Shown piece after piece: positions 1-12,177 of a stretch of DNA of 64,000 bases (within the stretch, counting starts at the first letter, position 1; every line of letters starts with the position of its first letter). The stretch spans positions 62,001 to 126,000 of the forward strand of contig BGZK01000866.1 of the NCBI GenBank assembly GCA_005406025.1, written 5' to 3'. Below the pieces are notes generated by a model, which was given only the letters and a program-made list of their open reading frames with translations, searched no databases and was not told the origin of the DNA. Position numbers and translations under genes: made by a program. This DNA is from Eumeta japonica (taxonomy: Eukaryota; Arthropoda; Insecta; Lepidoptera; Psychidae).

Positions 1-448
1 TCGTTGTTCCAAACGAGCGACGGCATTTCATCTTTGTTTAAAAAATACATTATTAAAACATCTGCTAAATTATTAGTTTATAGATTATAACACAATACAT
101 CTGAACATATGCTAGTTAGATTATTAAAAATAACGTTAACCGAGTCGGCTGCTATCTCTCAAATACGAATATGGTAACGTTATTTAATCGAACGGGCAAA
201 AATTGTTAAAATTAGAAATGTTAAAAGCGTAGCGAAAGTAAATAAATTATCACTGATAAAAACTTTACTTCACTGAAATCATACATCTATGGAAAGAACA
301 TAAAAAGAGTAAAGTCATGCAAATGCTTAGGAATACCTTTATTTAAATTATTTTATGTGCTTCTTATTTGACCCAAACAAAATCTTTTTTTTTATTTTTC
401 ATACGTTACCTTTTTATTCTGTTCTAAGACACAAATAAGGCCGTAATA

Positions 449-493
<45 letters not shown>

Positions 494-942
494 ATTTTCA
501 AAATTATATTTAGGAGTGGCTACCAGCAAAGGAAAAACAAAAAAACAAACATCTTTTTTAAATGTTCGTTTTTTATTAACTTAAAAATGATATCTTTGAC
601 AAATGAAGCAATTACTGCTTTTAAATAATAGCTAAGCTATGCTAATAATATAGATCTATTTGTATCGAAGTCTTTTTCCTGAAATTATTCATAATCAAAA
701 GGAAAAACTGCTTTTGTTCTTCGCTTGTAATAATGAATTTATTATACTATTCAATTAATGCCATGCCCCGCTCCGCAGTATTATTTGCGATTTTTATAAA
801 GCGTACCATTTTTCTGATAGTTATACATCTTCATCTTTTCCTCAGAGATGGCCTTTTAATAAAAAAAAAATAGTTCAAAGATAATGTATATACGTGCCTA
901 TAATATTTAAGGGGGTCCCTCAATTAGCCTGGGATGCCATAG
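1..942. other. Intergenic, AT-rich, no gene seen
   Basis: No convincing coding region or RNA gene is visible. The only distinct structure is the TA tract listed separately. The remainder is AT-rich single-copy-looking DNA. Confidence 0.5.
451..489. repeat. (TA)n microsatellite
   Basis: An uninterrupted run of about 19 TA dinucleotides is read directly. Such tracts are common in insect intergenic DNA. Confidence 0.95.
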
Positions 943-1167
943 TCAGATGCTAACTTGGTGGCGATGAAACCACCTCGAAAACGGCATGAACTTTATCCAA
1001 ACAAGTCTATCAGAGCGAGGTTCAACTTTAATATCAAAATTACCGGACTGAAAACATTTGAACCAGTTTTGTTCTGCTCTTACCGACACTGCATTAGGTT
1101 CATAAAGGTCACAAAATTTTTCACGGCCTATGTTACATTTTTTTTCTTCTTTGTAATAAAACTTCAA
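943..1167 (-). pseudogene. Mariner transposase N-terminal fragment
   Basis: On the minus strand this encodes about 55 residues resembling the N-terminal helix-turn-helix part of a mariner transposase. They include a FYYKEEKKC-like start, 'QNWFKCFQSGNFDI' and 'EPRSDRL', corresponding to the usual WFxxFRxGxFxxxDxPRSGRP segment. The similarity stops just after that motif and the catalytic domain is missing. It is a decayed fragment of a different mariner lineage from the one at 5.84-6.35 kb. The family call is from remembered motif patterns. Confidence 0.7.
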
Positions 1168-1494
1168 AATGTATCGTATTTCTGTGTCCTGGTGGACAGA
1201 AAAACGATAAAAAAATGGCGGGTCGCAATTTTAACTGTTTGTTTTTGTTTTTTTAAAATGTCATTTATTTAATGTTATCAAAACTATCCAAATAAAAACA
1301 GCATAACTAAAGAGGTTTTACTGAAAATTATTGCTTGTAAAATATAAAAAATCTTTTGCTGACTTATTATTTAAATATTATACGTTTTAGTTGCAAGTTA
1401 TTGTATCATATTATATTTTTTTCAAACTTTATATTACATTGTATTTCCTCACTATTTATACATTTTCCCATTCTTTGGAACTATTGTAAAAAGC
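1168..1494. other. Intergenic, nothing recognised
   Basis: AT-rich DNA with no supported gene; it could include decayed flanks of the neighbouring mariner fragment. Confidence 0.4.
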
Positions 1495-1720
1495 AGACGC
1501 TTGCCTACAACATGCATTAACATGCACCAAGTAACTCACCGCTGACCCTGGAATCTGTCCCTTCCATTACGAATCCCTTTCCGAAGAATCGAATTCAATA
1601 GGATTGACAGATATCGAATACCTAAAGAAAGAGCTATTTTTTTTTATTTATCATAGTATCTAATGGTTATATTATTAATTCCGACGTACGTTTCATGCCA
1701 ACTAGGCACATAATAAGCAG
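1495..1720 (+). repeat. Single arm of the 9.7-10.6 kb long-inverted-repeat element
   Basis: This stretch is visibly similar to 9676-9930. Shared pieces include 'gcttgcctacaacatgca', 'gctgaccctggaatctgt', a 'cgaattcaataggattgacagat'-like segment and 'tttcatgcc'. Only one arm is seen here, so it is a solo or truncated copy of the same dispersed repeat. Confidence 0.7.
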
Positions 1721-3477
1721 TTCCAATTCAGTTCAATACAATACAATACAGTACGTAAATAATAGGTAATAAGATCAGTTTCAATAAGTTGTCATACAGT
1801 ATCAATATTAGTTTCAGCAAATGCTGTCGCCGGCCAAATTTCCCATAAATCGTCATGGTTATCACTCCCATGTCTGATTTCACTAAACCAGAATTACACG
1901 AAGTTACACAGAATTACACATATTACACAACTACATTATATTATCGTAATAATTTGATTGACTTTTGAGTAGTCTAATATTTTTCATTTCATTTTACTTA
2001 GGAGATCTCTAAAAAATATTTTGATCGTTGTTTGTTATTCATAGGTATGTGCTGAGTTAAATTTATAGTGGATAGATACCTACCTACCCTCTTGCGTTAT
2101 AAACTCATAGATCGTACCTACATATTGATGAGTAGAAAAAGTAAGGTAAGTAGGTTTTGTTTTGAAGTCAGTTTTTTTTTCCTAAAAAATATTTGTTTCA
2201 ATTTCATTACTATTTTTTTATTAATTTTATTATTATATTTATATTCAATTTTATTTTTATAATAAATCGTACGTTTAACATTACTCTGAATAGGGATTTC
2301 ATAATATTTATACCCTTTACTAGTACTACCTCTAACTACTTTGAAGGAAGACTCTTTAAAAGATTTAAAATTTAGTTCGATTTTAAATTTTCTTCAAGAT
2401 ACAAAATATTTTTAGATAGGTACGATATGTATTTTCTTAGCAATGGAATCAGAGGTTCACATGAATAAAGATACTCAATTATCAAAGCTCTAATTTTAAA
2501 AATTAAAAGCATTTTTTCTACCAGTCTTATTCTTTCAAGTATTAAGATAATGCTACAAATTTTAAAAATTCTTAGATATCGTACTTAATAGAGTAAAAAA
2601 ATATTTGATACATTGTTCTATTTAGCGACTGCCATAAATTTTATTCAGAAGCTTTATTTTAAATATTCAATTAAAACTATGTATTATTAAAACGTATTCC
2701 CGAGAGCTGGAACATTTTAATATGAAATTTTCTCCTCTTAAAGAACCTTTTTTTTCGCTATCGATCATAATTTTTGAGCTACTGCCAAAATTGAACGCAC
2801 TTTTATGTTTTTTAGATTTTCATTGATAACAATTGCAGTTTTTATCGCCTAAAAACATCTTAAAAACGTTTTTCTTGTTGTGTCATCTTGAACCGAACGA
2901 GTCAACGTCCAAATTTTTAAAAGACTTGAAACGATTTCTCTTTCTGACTTAACTAACTCTTCTAAGATATATATCAATCAGAACTTTTTTTTGGTATTTG
3001 CAAATATTCCATATTTTTGATGTTTTGCAAGAAATTCTATCCATTATCCGCTTTAATATGAAGGTGGTTATAATTTCTTTTTAATATCATTAAAACAAAT
3101 TATTTGACATATTTATAACATAAACCTTTTATTTTTGTTAAATGGATAAGCCAGTAAAAGTTGTGGTTTGATTAATATTGGATTTTAATTCAAATCCATA
3201 TTTTGTTGTTTTCAGCTTTGTACGTTTCGATTAATTGACAAGACTATAAGAGTGGAACAGACCCTTATACATTTTATTGAATTTAATTTTAATCACTTTA
3301 AGTTAAGGCTTTGATTCAAACACGAATATAAACAGGAGGAAAGGCAGAATGCAAAACGTAAATAGTTTAGTTTACATTTAATTAAATTTCCTATCATTGG
3401 TAATATATTATAATCATTTCAAACCAATTTGTACCAATACGTATACACGTAATAATTATATATACCGACACGTATTA
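1721..3477. other. Intergenic, nothing recognised
   Basis: AT-rich DNA. The open frames near 2.1-2.4 kb are low-complexity Ile/Phe/Leu reads of T-rich sequence and are not supported as genes. Confidence 0.5.
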
Positions 3478-3544
3478 TTATATACCTACTAATAATACGT
3501 ACCGAATCGATTCAAATAATTTAGAATCAATTATGTAAAAAGAA

Positions 3545-3770
3545 ATTAAATTCGTCTCGTAATCGCCGGGGAGAGGCGAAGGGTTTGCGAAGTCGCTAGT
3601 CGGGTTAACGTCGTGAAGCGCCACTCGTAATTTCCGAAGAGGGGTCATCAGGAAGATATAATGCCATTTCTGTACCCTTGATGTCTTTTTAAGTGCGGAC
3701 CCACTTAACCCTAACGCGGAGCGGGGTTCCACAACCGTTCGGGTCGAGCCACGGTGTCTTGTAAACAGTA
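3545..3770 (-). repeat. Possible transposon-derived segment, unclassified
   Basis: A GC-richer island (gggga/ggcg/cgggtt motifs) lies in AT-rich flanks. On the minus strand it holds an 84-codon frame containing 'GLSGSALKKTSRVQK' and 'PLPGDYETN'. The sharp base-composition boundary suggests inserted repeat DNA. I cannot assign a family, and coding function is not claimed. Confidence 0.35.
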
Positions 3771-4157
3771 ATAATGAAACTTGATAATTTTATTTTCTTG
3801 CATCTTCTTGGTTTACTTCATTTCTTAAAAAAATATAATACAGTAAAAATAGTAAAAATTGTTTTATTTACCACATGTGTATATTATAATATTCATGATT
3901 CATTTTTGAACGCCGAAACACTGAGAAAGTGGGATATTTTACTTTTTAAAGTTTTAGAACCCGTTATTTCATTTGATTTTAATGTATTGTTTTTTCCAAT
4001 ATACTAACATCTTATTATCTTAAATTACATCTTCCATGAGAAATTACAATTTTCCGGAAATATATCACTGAAATATTCAAATCAATTCAGAGCAAAAAAA
4101 TTGGGTGCGTGTACTTATGTACGCGCGTGAGAAGTTATACTTGTTCAGGAAGATATA
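3771..4157. other. Intergenic, nothing recognised
   Basis: AT-rich DNA leading into the 120-bp tandem array; no gene is supported. Confidence 0.4.
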
Positions 4158-4833
4158 CAAACGAGCCCAAACTCGATGGGGTTGCGTCGTTTAATTACGG
4201 AGTTCCTATGGCCACCTTCCAGCTCCATCATCAGACTCTGGTTACCATATAGCACCAAAGTACTCGGCAAGACGAATCAAACGAGCCCAAACTCGATGGG
4301 GTTGCGTCGTTTAATTACGGAGTTCCCATGGCCACCTTCCAGCTCCATTATCAGACTCTGGTTACCATATAGTACCAAAGTACTCGTCAAGACGAATCAA
4401 ACGAGCCCAAACTCGATGGGGTTGCGTCGTTTAATTACGGAGTTCCTATGGCCACCTTCCAACTCCATCATCAGACTCTGGTTACCATATAGTACCAAAG
4501 TACTCGTCAAGACGAATCAAACGAGCCCAAACTCGATGGGGTTGCGTCGTTTAATTACGGAGTTCCTATGGCCACCTTCCAGTTCCATCATCAGACTCTG
4601 GTTACCATATAGCACCAAAGTACTCGGCAAGACGAATCAAACGAGCCCAAACTCGATGGGGTTGCGTCGTTTAATTACGGAGTTCCTATGGCCACCTTCC
4701 AGCTCCATCATCAGACTCTGGTTACCATATAGCACCAAAGTACTCGGCAAGACGAATCAAACGAGCCCAAACTCGATGGGGTTGCGTCGTTTAATTACGG
4801 AGTTCCTATGGCCACCTTCTAGCTCCATCATCA
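4158..4833. repeat. 120-bp tandem array, about 5.6 copies
   Basis: The phrase 'cgagcccaaactcgatgggg' recurs at 4162, 4282, 4402, 4522, 4642 and 4762, an exact 120-bp period. Units differ by only a few substitutions. Copies 1, 4 and 5 share 'agcaccaaag...ctcggc'; copies 2 and 3 share 'agtaccaaag...ctcgtc'. The last copy breaks off after 'catcatcaga'. Because 120 is a multiple of three, a + strand frame stays open from 4176 to 4916 (40 residues per unit, each with MGLRRLITEF). A minus-strand frame of 38-39 codons lies between TGA codons in each unit. High identity suggests recent expansion. I regard it as a satellite or minisatellite rather than a proven protein. Confidence 0.9.
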
Positions 4834-5440
4834 GATCAGCTCTATGTCATAATAATATTGCATTGTCATGCGATTTATACATGCATGCAAAATTTCATTT
4901 AAATTTTAAAAATTAAATAAATAAATTTTTATTTTCTTATATTAAATGTACATAAATTCTCACATTATTCGAAATTCGAATTCTAAGCTGGCAGCTTCAA
5001 TCTGTTAATTTTGTGTCACACAATCTTAAAATATCACTCTCATTATTTTTTTCATAACGCGCCTAAAGAAGTATAACTTCAAAAAGGACTAATGTTTTAA
5101 AAAATAATATTGCTAATAATTATATATACTCCTAAGTTATTCATATTATAAGTATTTGTAATTGTTGTGATTACATGTAATAAAATTTAAATTAAGGATA
5201 GGTATATTATTTTAGCAAATCTTATACATAATTTTAGGTCGTATTTACATACTTAATCATCAGTTTTGTTTAATGGGAAAAGAAAATCAAACTTAATATT
5301 TCATCCCCTTATGGATGGCATTTCATATGGTGCAACGTGTATTGTACTATTTTTTTCATATTATCCTAAATGTTTTTGTATGTAATGAAATCTACTTAAT
5401 CAAATTTGAATCAATTTGGTAATGTATAGTTAATAGTAAT
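4834..5440. other. Intergenic, nothing recognised
   Basis: AT-rich DNA between the tandem array and a short dispersed repeat; no supported gene. Confidence 0.4.
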
Positions 5441-5545
5441 CCGACTTCAAAAAGAGGAGACTCAGTGACAAGAAAGGAGAAATAAATTATAAATAAAAAA
5501 TACAGTGAAAATGAGAACCAATTCGACTGTATTTTTTTTTTATTA
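5441..5545. repeat. Dispersed lepidopteran repeat scrap ('ccgacttcaaaaag' type)
   Basis: The sequence has 'ccgacttcaaaaagaggaga' at one end and 'ccaattcgactgtatttttttt' at the other. These are the hallmarks of a very common lepidopteran interspersed repeat whose ends read 'accgacttcaaaaaggagga' and 'caattcgactgtatttttt'. It is assigned from memory of that pattern only. Confidence 0.5.
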
Positions 5546-5839
5546 TTATATCAGTTGAAGAGAACGAATATATATACTCCCACGGCTCACTTACTCGCAT
5601 TGTGCAGTCGCTTCAAAACTGTGTTTCTAGCATCATACCGGAGCCATTAAGTCCTTGATTATATTATATGTGGGGCACACTATAAGTTACTGTAACTGGC
5701 CACTTACATAAATGATATTTAAAAAGTAATTACTACATTTTAAAATGGAACTCTTTAACTGTAAAATACAGTTTGTTTCATCTAACTGTTCATTGCTTTT
5801 ACGGCATGGCGTCATTTTAAAAATTGCGTGTCCTCGTCG

Positions 5840-6345
5840 GCTTTGTCATAAAAATGTTCGTAGTATGACTTTCAACGATTTTAAGTGTTATTTGACAGCT
5901 TAGCAGAACTTCGCTCGGTTTCGAACTACTTTTGGTATTGAAGCACCATGCAAGACGACTATTTATAACTGGTTTGCAGAATCAAAACGCAATCGTGTCA
6001 CTCTCAGTGACCAGTTTCATGATGGGCGCCCGTCCACTGCTGTGAACAACAAAACCATCGATGCTGGGCGCCATATGATCGAAACAGACAAGCACGTGAC
6101 CTTTCATGAGATCAGGGCATCCTTAGGTATAGAGATGAATCGAATACAATCAATCTTACAGAAATATTTGGGTATGAAAAAGCTGTACTCTCAGTGGATC
6201 ACACACAATTTGACTGAGGCTCAAAAAACGGACCACGTCACTTGAAGCAATGCCATGCTTACAAGGAAGGGGCGTCAAATAGTGTAGAACATAGGAACAA
6301 ATTACGAAACACGGACGTATTGCTACTACCCCAAAACAAAGCAGC
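5840..6345 (+). pseudogene. Mariner transposase remnant, N-terminal half
   Basis: The + strand encodes a mariner transposase N-terminal half with stops and a truncated end. Visible motifs in order are 'MTFNDFKCYLTA', 'FGIEAPCKTTIYNWFAE', 'LSDQFHDGRPSTAV', 'HVTFHEIRASLGI', 'IQSILQKYLGMKKL' and 'THNLTEAQKTDHVT'. The last corresponds to the conserved WxPHxL region before the catalytic domain. An internal TAG after 'CYLTA' and frame breaks after about 6244 show it is dead. Weak similarity continues to about 6345 ('KQSST'), and the catalytic D,D34D part is absent. The longest open piece is 6042-6245. Confidence 0.85.
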
Positions 6346-7150
6346 ACTCGACTTTAAATCACATTTGCATATTCAATAACAGTGTTATTAAACACTATAA
6401 TATTGATCACACTAAATCTTAGTTTCATAAACGTCAATATTGTAAACATAACATTTATAACAAAATACCTAGAGTTCCTCGGAAGGTTAACGACTGCGCC
6501 CTGAGAGAATAAGCTACGGAGACGCGGCAGCACACACGATCAGCGGGGCGGCTGGCCCACACTTCGTGACGCGCTTGGGAGCGCGATATAACACACGACC
6601 TTGAGCAAGGTCGCAATGTTGGAATATCCTACATTTTTAGTATACGTTCAAAAATTTTGACGTGACAACGTCTTAAATTAGGTTGCGGCTGGGAGTCACT
6701 TATGAAAAAGGTGTAACGCTCGGTAACGTAACGATGAGTCACCGAACGAGAGAGAGGCCCGCCGAATGCCTTGCGTCTCTCTCCCACTCAACTATGATCG
6801 GTCTGCCGCGCGCGCAGCACTAGAGAATTAGTGCATAGCTTGCAAATGTATTGCAAGTTATTGTATGTATATTTGTATATAAATACGTATGTATGTGTAA
6901 AGGTAAAATAAAATTTTGTTAATATGAAATTCAGTGCGAGATTCTTTGTATAAATTAATGTTTTAAATATAATTCTTTGTATAAATAAATGTTTTAAATT
7001 GTTACTATTATTTCATCCTTCTTCCTACTATACGAATGAATATTCACATTAAAATGATTTTACCATTCAAAGTCGTTGTCACGTAAAACTTTCGCCCGTA
7101 TACCGACTTTACAGGCAACCAAATTTTTTTCTCAGAAACGGCTACTTCAA
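6346..7150. other. Intergenic with a GC-rich, repeat-like block (about 6470-6850)
   Basis: The 6470-6850 block is much richer in CG dinucleotides than its flanks. It contains 'cgaccttgagcaaggtcg' (a short inverted repeat) and purine/pyrimidine-skewed 'gagagagagg...ctctctctccc' segments that can pair. It looks like an inserted dispersed element, but I cannot name it. The rest is AT-rich with no gene. Confidence 0.35.
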
Positions 7151-7408
7151 TGACTAAGGTTTCTTTGGCAAATTCGTCCTAAAAAAAAAAGAAATCGTGA
7201 ATATTTGCGGAAAAATGCGTGGTCGATTTCAAAAAAACCATTAAACAGACTGACAAACAAATTAAATATATATTATATCCATTCACTGGTGTCAAACTAT
7301 TTCCATCTCGACTTTCATCCAAATCGATACAACGGTTTAGGGGTGAAAACAAACAGATAGACAGACAGACAGTCACTTTTGCCTCTAGCTTATACCGTAT
7401 CAAATCGA
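7151..7408. repeat. Dispersed repeat remnant with 'gacagacagacag' tail
   Basis: The segment includes 'atcgatacaacggtttaggggtgaa' followed by 'acagatagacagacagacag'. This arrangement is typical of 3' ends of degenerate lepidopteran interspersed repeats. Both strands have frames of about 74-137 codons that I treat as spurious. Confidence 0.35.
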
Positions 7409-7501
7409 ATATTTGTCTTTCCGCAAATATTTACAATCTCCTATTTCATATGGAAATTCACGATAATTTTTTATCATATTTTATTTACATGTGCTTCGGT
7501 T

Positions 7502-7508
<7 letters not shown>

Positions 7509-7561
<53 letters not shown>
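7509..7561. repeat. (AT)26 microsatellite next to a short palindrome
   Basis: About 26 AT units are read directly. They are followed immediately by 'gtccaactgaattacagttggac' (7561-7583), a 9-bp perfect inverted repeat with a 5-base loop. Confidence 0.95.
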
Positions 7562-7564
<3 letters not shown>

Positions 7565-7639
7565 AACTGAATTACAGTTGGACGACTGATAGACAAAAGC
7601 CCTGCCTACGCCATAAAATATTTCCTTTTTAGTTCATCT

Positions 7640-9675
7640 CATTTTACAACTGGCGTTAGTGCGGTAGTGACAGACCACGCTTTGTCAATTGTGTTTGTTT
7701 GAAGATGCCAACCTGGGTTTAATTTTTAAAATAATTGCTTTTTTAGAAATCAGTGGATTATTGTTTAAAAAATAAATGTAGCTTAACACTTTCAGCACGC
7801 CTTAGATACTGTCATATAATAAATGCAACTTAATAAGTAAATTAAACGGTGTATTTAAAAATGGTGTACTAATAAATAGCGATGGTGGCTTAATGCTCAA
7901 GGTCGCAATCGAATCAGAAGATACCAGATTCACTTCTGACCACAGGTCAAATAGTTGATCAGTTTTTTAGTCAAGTTGAAGTTCTCGCTCCATGTCTCGC
8001 GGAATACATTTACTGTCGATTCCTGACGTCATCACATGGGTAACAAAGGTCGTTAGCAGTGCTTAACTCATGGAAGGCTTAAGGTCCGATTCTCTAAATA
8101 TGAAAAATAAAAATACTAGGAGGGTATACATTAGCAGTGGAATGATTATCCTTAAGTGAGTATGGCTTGTCAAAGTCACCACCGTCGACGGTCGCGCCCT
8201 CTGCGCGCGTTGCCGCGTCATGCGACTGCACGTAAACAAATTAAGATTTCTCATAGAATTTATCCTAAACTATACCTACAATTTTATACGTTTTTGAAAT
8301 ATAGATAAAATTTACTAACTTATTTTTGATAGAAAAAGTGCTTGTGTTGAATGCCAAGAAGTATAATATTTTTATTATTTGTAGTGAACAAAAAAAAATA
8401 AAAACTGAATACATTCGGAAAACGGTGAGACTTAAAACTAAGGTTCTACAATGAAATTTATTGATATTTCTATAAACTTAAGGCATTATTTTTAGTTTTA
8501 CAATAAAAAATATGAAAACAATAACCTTTTATATAGAATTTTTTTTACTACAGCTGTTTAAAGAACCATTAAATTGTCGAAAATCGTGACAAGCATAGAA
8601 TAAATGAGTTATATGCATGTAAGAACTATATTCAATTTTTTGGCGCATTTATTATAAATCTTGATTTAACTAATTTATGACATAATTATTTAGTAATTGA
8701 TGTTATTTTGTGCAAAATATGTTTTATTAATATTTTGTTTGTAATACAAAATTTAATAATCACACACAATTAACAAATAAATCTTTAATTTAAAAAACAA
8801 ATAGTAATTAAAAATTCATATTTAATAATTAAAGAAAAAAATATTAGTATACTTAGAATTTTCAAATTCAAAAATCTCATTATTTCACATACAGTACAAC
8901 ACACGAAACTTTGCTTCTGTACCAGAAACTTAAGGGTAGCTCTTTTAAAATTAATTGATTGACAAATATGTAAACCCAATTCACTTTTAATTCTTACACT
9001 GAATTTACATCAAACATATTTTTCCCAAACATTTCTATATACTTTTTTACATGTATTAAACTTTCTCTTGTAAATTCTATATATGAAATAAAAAAATCGA
9101 TTTTTAAACGCCAAAAATTTTAGACAAAATTAATAAACTTTCTATAATAAAAGCGTGAATTTTAGAACTACTTACGTTATAATTATTTTTATATTCATTT
9201 ATTTGTTTCATTTTAAATTTGCTACATACTGGTAATTAACAAAATATTTAATTAAACGCAAATCTTGCCTTTTTAATGCAACAACATAAGAGTAATCAAT
9301 TTTCGAATTTAGCATAAATATAAAAGACTGGTAAGAGATAGCAGACAACAAAAACCGTTTTTTTACGGAACTGTACCTCTATGCATATGCATACGTATCT
9401 CTATGCTTTTCGAAATATTAAAACCAGTCAGTTGCCATAAGTACAAACGAAGAGATTTGATAACAACTTAATGTATTTATTTGTAAAACCACTAGATAAT
9501 TTTTTTGTAAGATTTTCACAGGTTAATTTGAGCATAGTTTTAGGTAACATATAGAAATTATCAAATCAAAATCTTATGACAGAAAATTAATTGATTATTA
9601 AAGAGCGCTCACAGTAATTTTCGGATGCTTTATTTTATTGTATACACAGTGTCACTACGCGGAAATTCATTATTA
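7640..9675. other. Intergenic, nothing recognised
   Basis: AT-rich DNA. Short open frames (for example minus 8063-8254 and 8785-8979) lack family features or plausible splice context. A small CG-rich patch lies at about 8170-8225. Confidence 0.5.
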
Positions 9676-10560
9676 GATGCTTATTTGCGACATGCAGTAA
9701 CATGAAGCATGCAACCCACTGCTGACCCTGGAATCTATTCTTCCACTTCGAATCCTCATTCAACGAATTAAATATTGATTCGAGAGAATAGGCAGATGTT
9801 GAACACCTAAGCAAGTGTCAGTATTCTATTTAACTTAACCGCCAATTAATTAGTTATAGTTTCTACATATGTTTCACGCCATCTTCAAGAACATATAAAC
9901 AATCACATGTACCAGGGTGTCAGAAGTGTTAATTTATATAGAAAACCTACCGGCACAAATATACAAATCTTGTCATCCGTGGCAACATAAATTGGCAGCA
10001 TTATTATTTTATGGAAATTTAAACTTTAAAATATAAAAAATAGGGATAATATATTTATTAATAGAATTAATATTTAGAAATGAACGTTATTGGACAAGCG
10101 TCCAATTGCCACAGACAAACGCCTGTGTCAAATTGGGGTAATGATTTAGTGATAGTTATTCTGTGACAACTGATAACCATATCTATTAGTGATTGTTTGG
10201 GATTGTTGGTGGAGAGGCTTCTGTCACCTTTGACATAACACTCGCTACATGACAAAAAATCAGGCCAGGTGACTCGAAGCGCATGTGTTAGTACTTTTAA
10301 AACTCTTGACACCCTGGTGGACATAATTGTCAGCATGTTTCTCAAAATATGCCTGATTGGCATGAAATGCACGTAGAAATTGTAATTATTTAATTAGTGG
10401 TTAAAATAAATAAAACAGTAACACCAGCTTAGATGTTCAATATCTGTCAATCCTCTCGAATAAATATTCAATTCATTGAATAAGGGTTGTAGTGGAAGAA
10501 CTGATTCAAGGTCAACGTGGATTGTATGTTGCATCTCACTTCATGTCGCAGGCAAGCATC
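9676..10560. mobile_element. 885-bp element with long terminal inverted repeats
   Basis: The left arm (9676-9930) and right arm (10301-10560) are inverted copies. 'gatgcttatttgcgacatg' at 9676 pairs with the complement of 'catgtcgcaggcaagcatc' at the right end. The similarity continues inward through 'ctgaccctggaatc', 'attcgagagaat(a/t)', 'tttcacgcc' and 'accagggtgtca'. About 370 bp of unique DNA separates the arms. There is no recognisable transposase, so it is a non-autonomous foldback-like or MITE-like element. The 101-codon minus-strand frame at 10067-10372 lies within it and is not supported as a gene. A related single arm is at 1495-1720. Confidence 0.75.
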
Positions 10561-12100
10561 TTTCGGTCCTTAATGTGACGATCATCACGGCGTAGTACTC
10601 TGCAGAACCAATGTATGTTACAGTTGGTTTTTTTAGACGAATACCGCAATGACACAAGTAGGTACCTTTACGTCAGTGATAGAATTGTCAGAATATTTTA
10701 ATTAGTATTTTTATGACAGAAAACAAACTCCACGCTACTGAAATAGCGGACAAAGTTAATACAAAATAAGAATAAACTATTCGCCCTACCAATTAAAAAC
10801 ATAATTTGTTATTTATGTTTCTCAATACTTGTACACGTTTATACTTAAAATAGCACTAATAAATAAACTTATAAATATTCTTATTGAGTTATTATGAAAT
10901 ATTCGTATATATGTATTTATTACAGGATTCTAATTTTCAAACAGATTAATGGCAGCCGTTTAATGTAGCTGAAATTAATAAAAACTAATCCACCGATTTT
11001 CGACATGAATATATGAACATTTTCTTTTTAACAAAAGAGGTGCACGCCAGAAATTCGAGCGACATTAAAATAGGGTACAATAACAAGGCTATTTTTCGAA
11101 AATTGTAATTGATGGCCAAAAACTGAAATAACTGTCGTAAAATTCGTTTCAGCGGCTCTTTAAAATAGTATACCTAGGTCAACCATCAGTGGCGTTGAAA
11201 TGATGACGTAAGCAAATAATCGAAAACTGGTTAAAATCATAAAAATCTTCAACGCACAAAGATTTTTTGACTAATAGTTTCGGAACGAACGATTTTATAG
11301 AAACAATTTTGGTGTCATTCGTTAGCTATCAGACTCTTCTAAGTATCTAGCAAAATAAAACACGAAATTTTTAAAATACCCATTTTAAAAAATGCAGAAC
11401 GGTGTCATCAGTACAGATTTAAGAAGAAATTGCAGAAGGAAAATATCATTCAAGACCAGTGAACCAAGTGAAAATTCGATCGCGCACGACCTGTTACTGT
11501 CCACCTCGTATCAAACTCGATCAAATCTGTCGAAATCAACTCGGACGGACGTGGACGATCAGGAACAATAACGAGAAGATATCGCTGGAGACAGTGTCAC
11601 AGTAAAAATGGACCCCTGTATGGCGAACTTTGATCGAAAATTAGCCTGGAACAGACGGTTTACCAACTCCGACGCATTTCACTTCAGAGAGTTTAGAAGC
11701 GTCAGTAAAAATGATGTATCATACCAAGCATTTGTTGTTCTCTATTATAAAGCAAAAATGAAGATAAGCACTAAGGTTGCCTTTTGAAATTCCAAAGTTA
11801 TGGTTTTGAACGGGTAGTTTTAAAGGGGTAATATTTTAATAGAATAGAAGTTAGCCTCTATGGCTTTAAGTTTATGGAAGGTATGAACAAGACATAGAGT
11901 TTTTCTTGAACTAAACTATTGTCCGGGGTCAATGAATATAGAAAAAATAGATAACAAAAGAATTATGGGGTGGTTCGTAAAGCGCAGTGATCGGGATAGA
12001 AAACAGTCAGTTAAAAACTGACGGCGAAGAAAGAGAGGTGAATGTGTACATTCAACTTTGGAGTGCGTTGATAGGGGAGGATTTCGTACAACCCATGATT
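10561..12100. other. Intergenic, nothing recognised
   Basis: AT-rich to about 11.4 kb, then more balanced composition (11.4-12.1 kb) that may include decayed retroelement DNA from the LINE that follows. No supported frame. Confidence 0.4.
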
Positions 12101-12177
12101 ATCCGCCAAGCTCTAACCTGGACCCGGTTTAATGCTTACAAACCAATATAACCGATTGTTCAAAAATGTTCCGTAGT

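Noticed and set aside
4176..4916. 246-codon open frame as a repeat protein gene
   Set aside because: It is open only because the repeat period is 120 bp. No family, promoter or conserved flanks are visible, so it is listed as a tandem repeat.
7219..7632. 137-codon frame running through the (AT)n tract
   Set aside because: It contains a long alternating Tyr-Ile run from the microsatellite and repeat-tail sequence; spurious.
10067..10372. 101-codon minus-strand frame as a gene
   Set aside because: Part of it is the right arm of the inverted-repeat element and the rest is its spacer; no recognisable domain.
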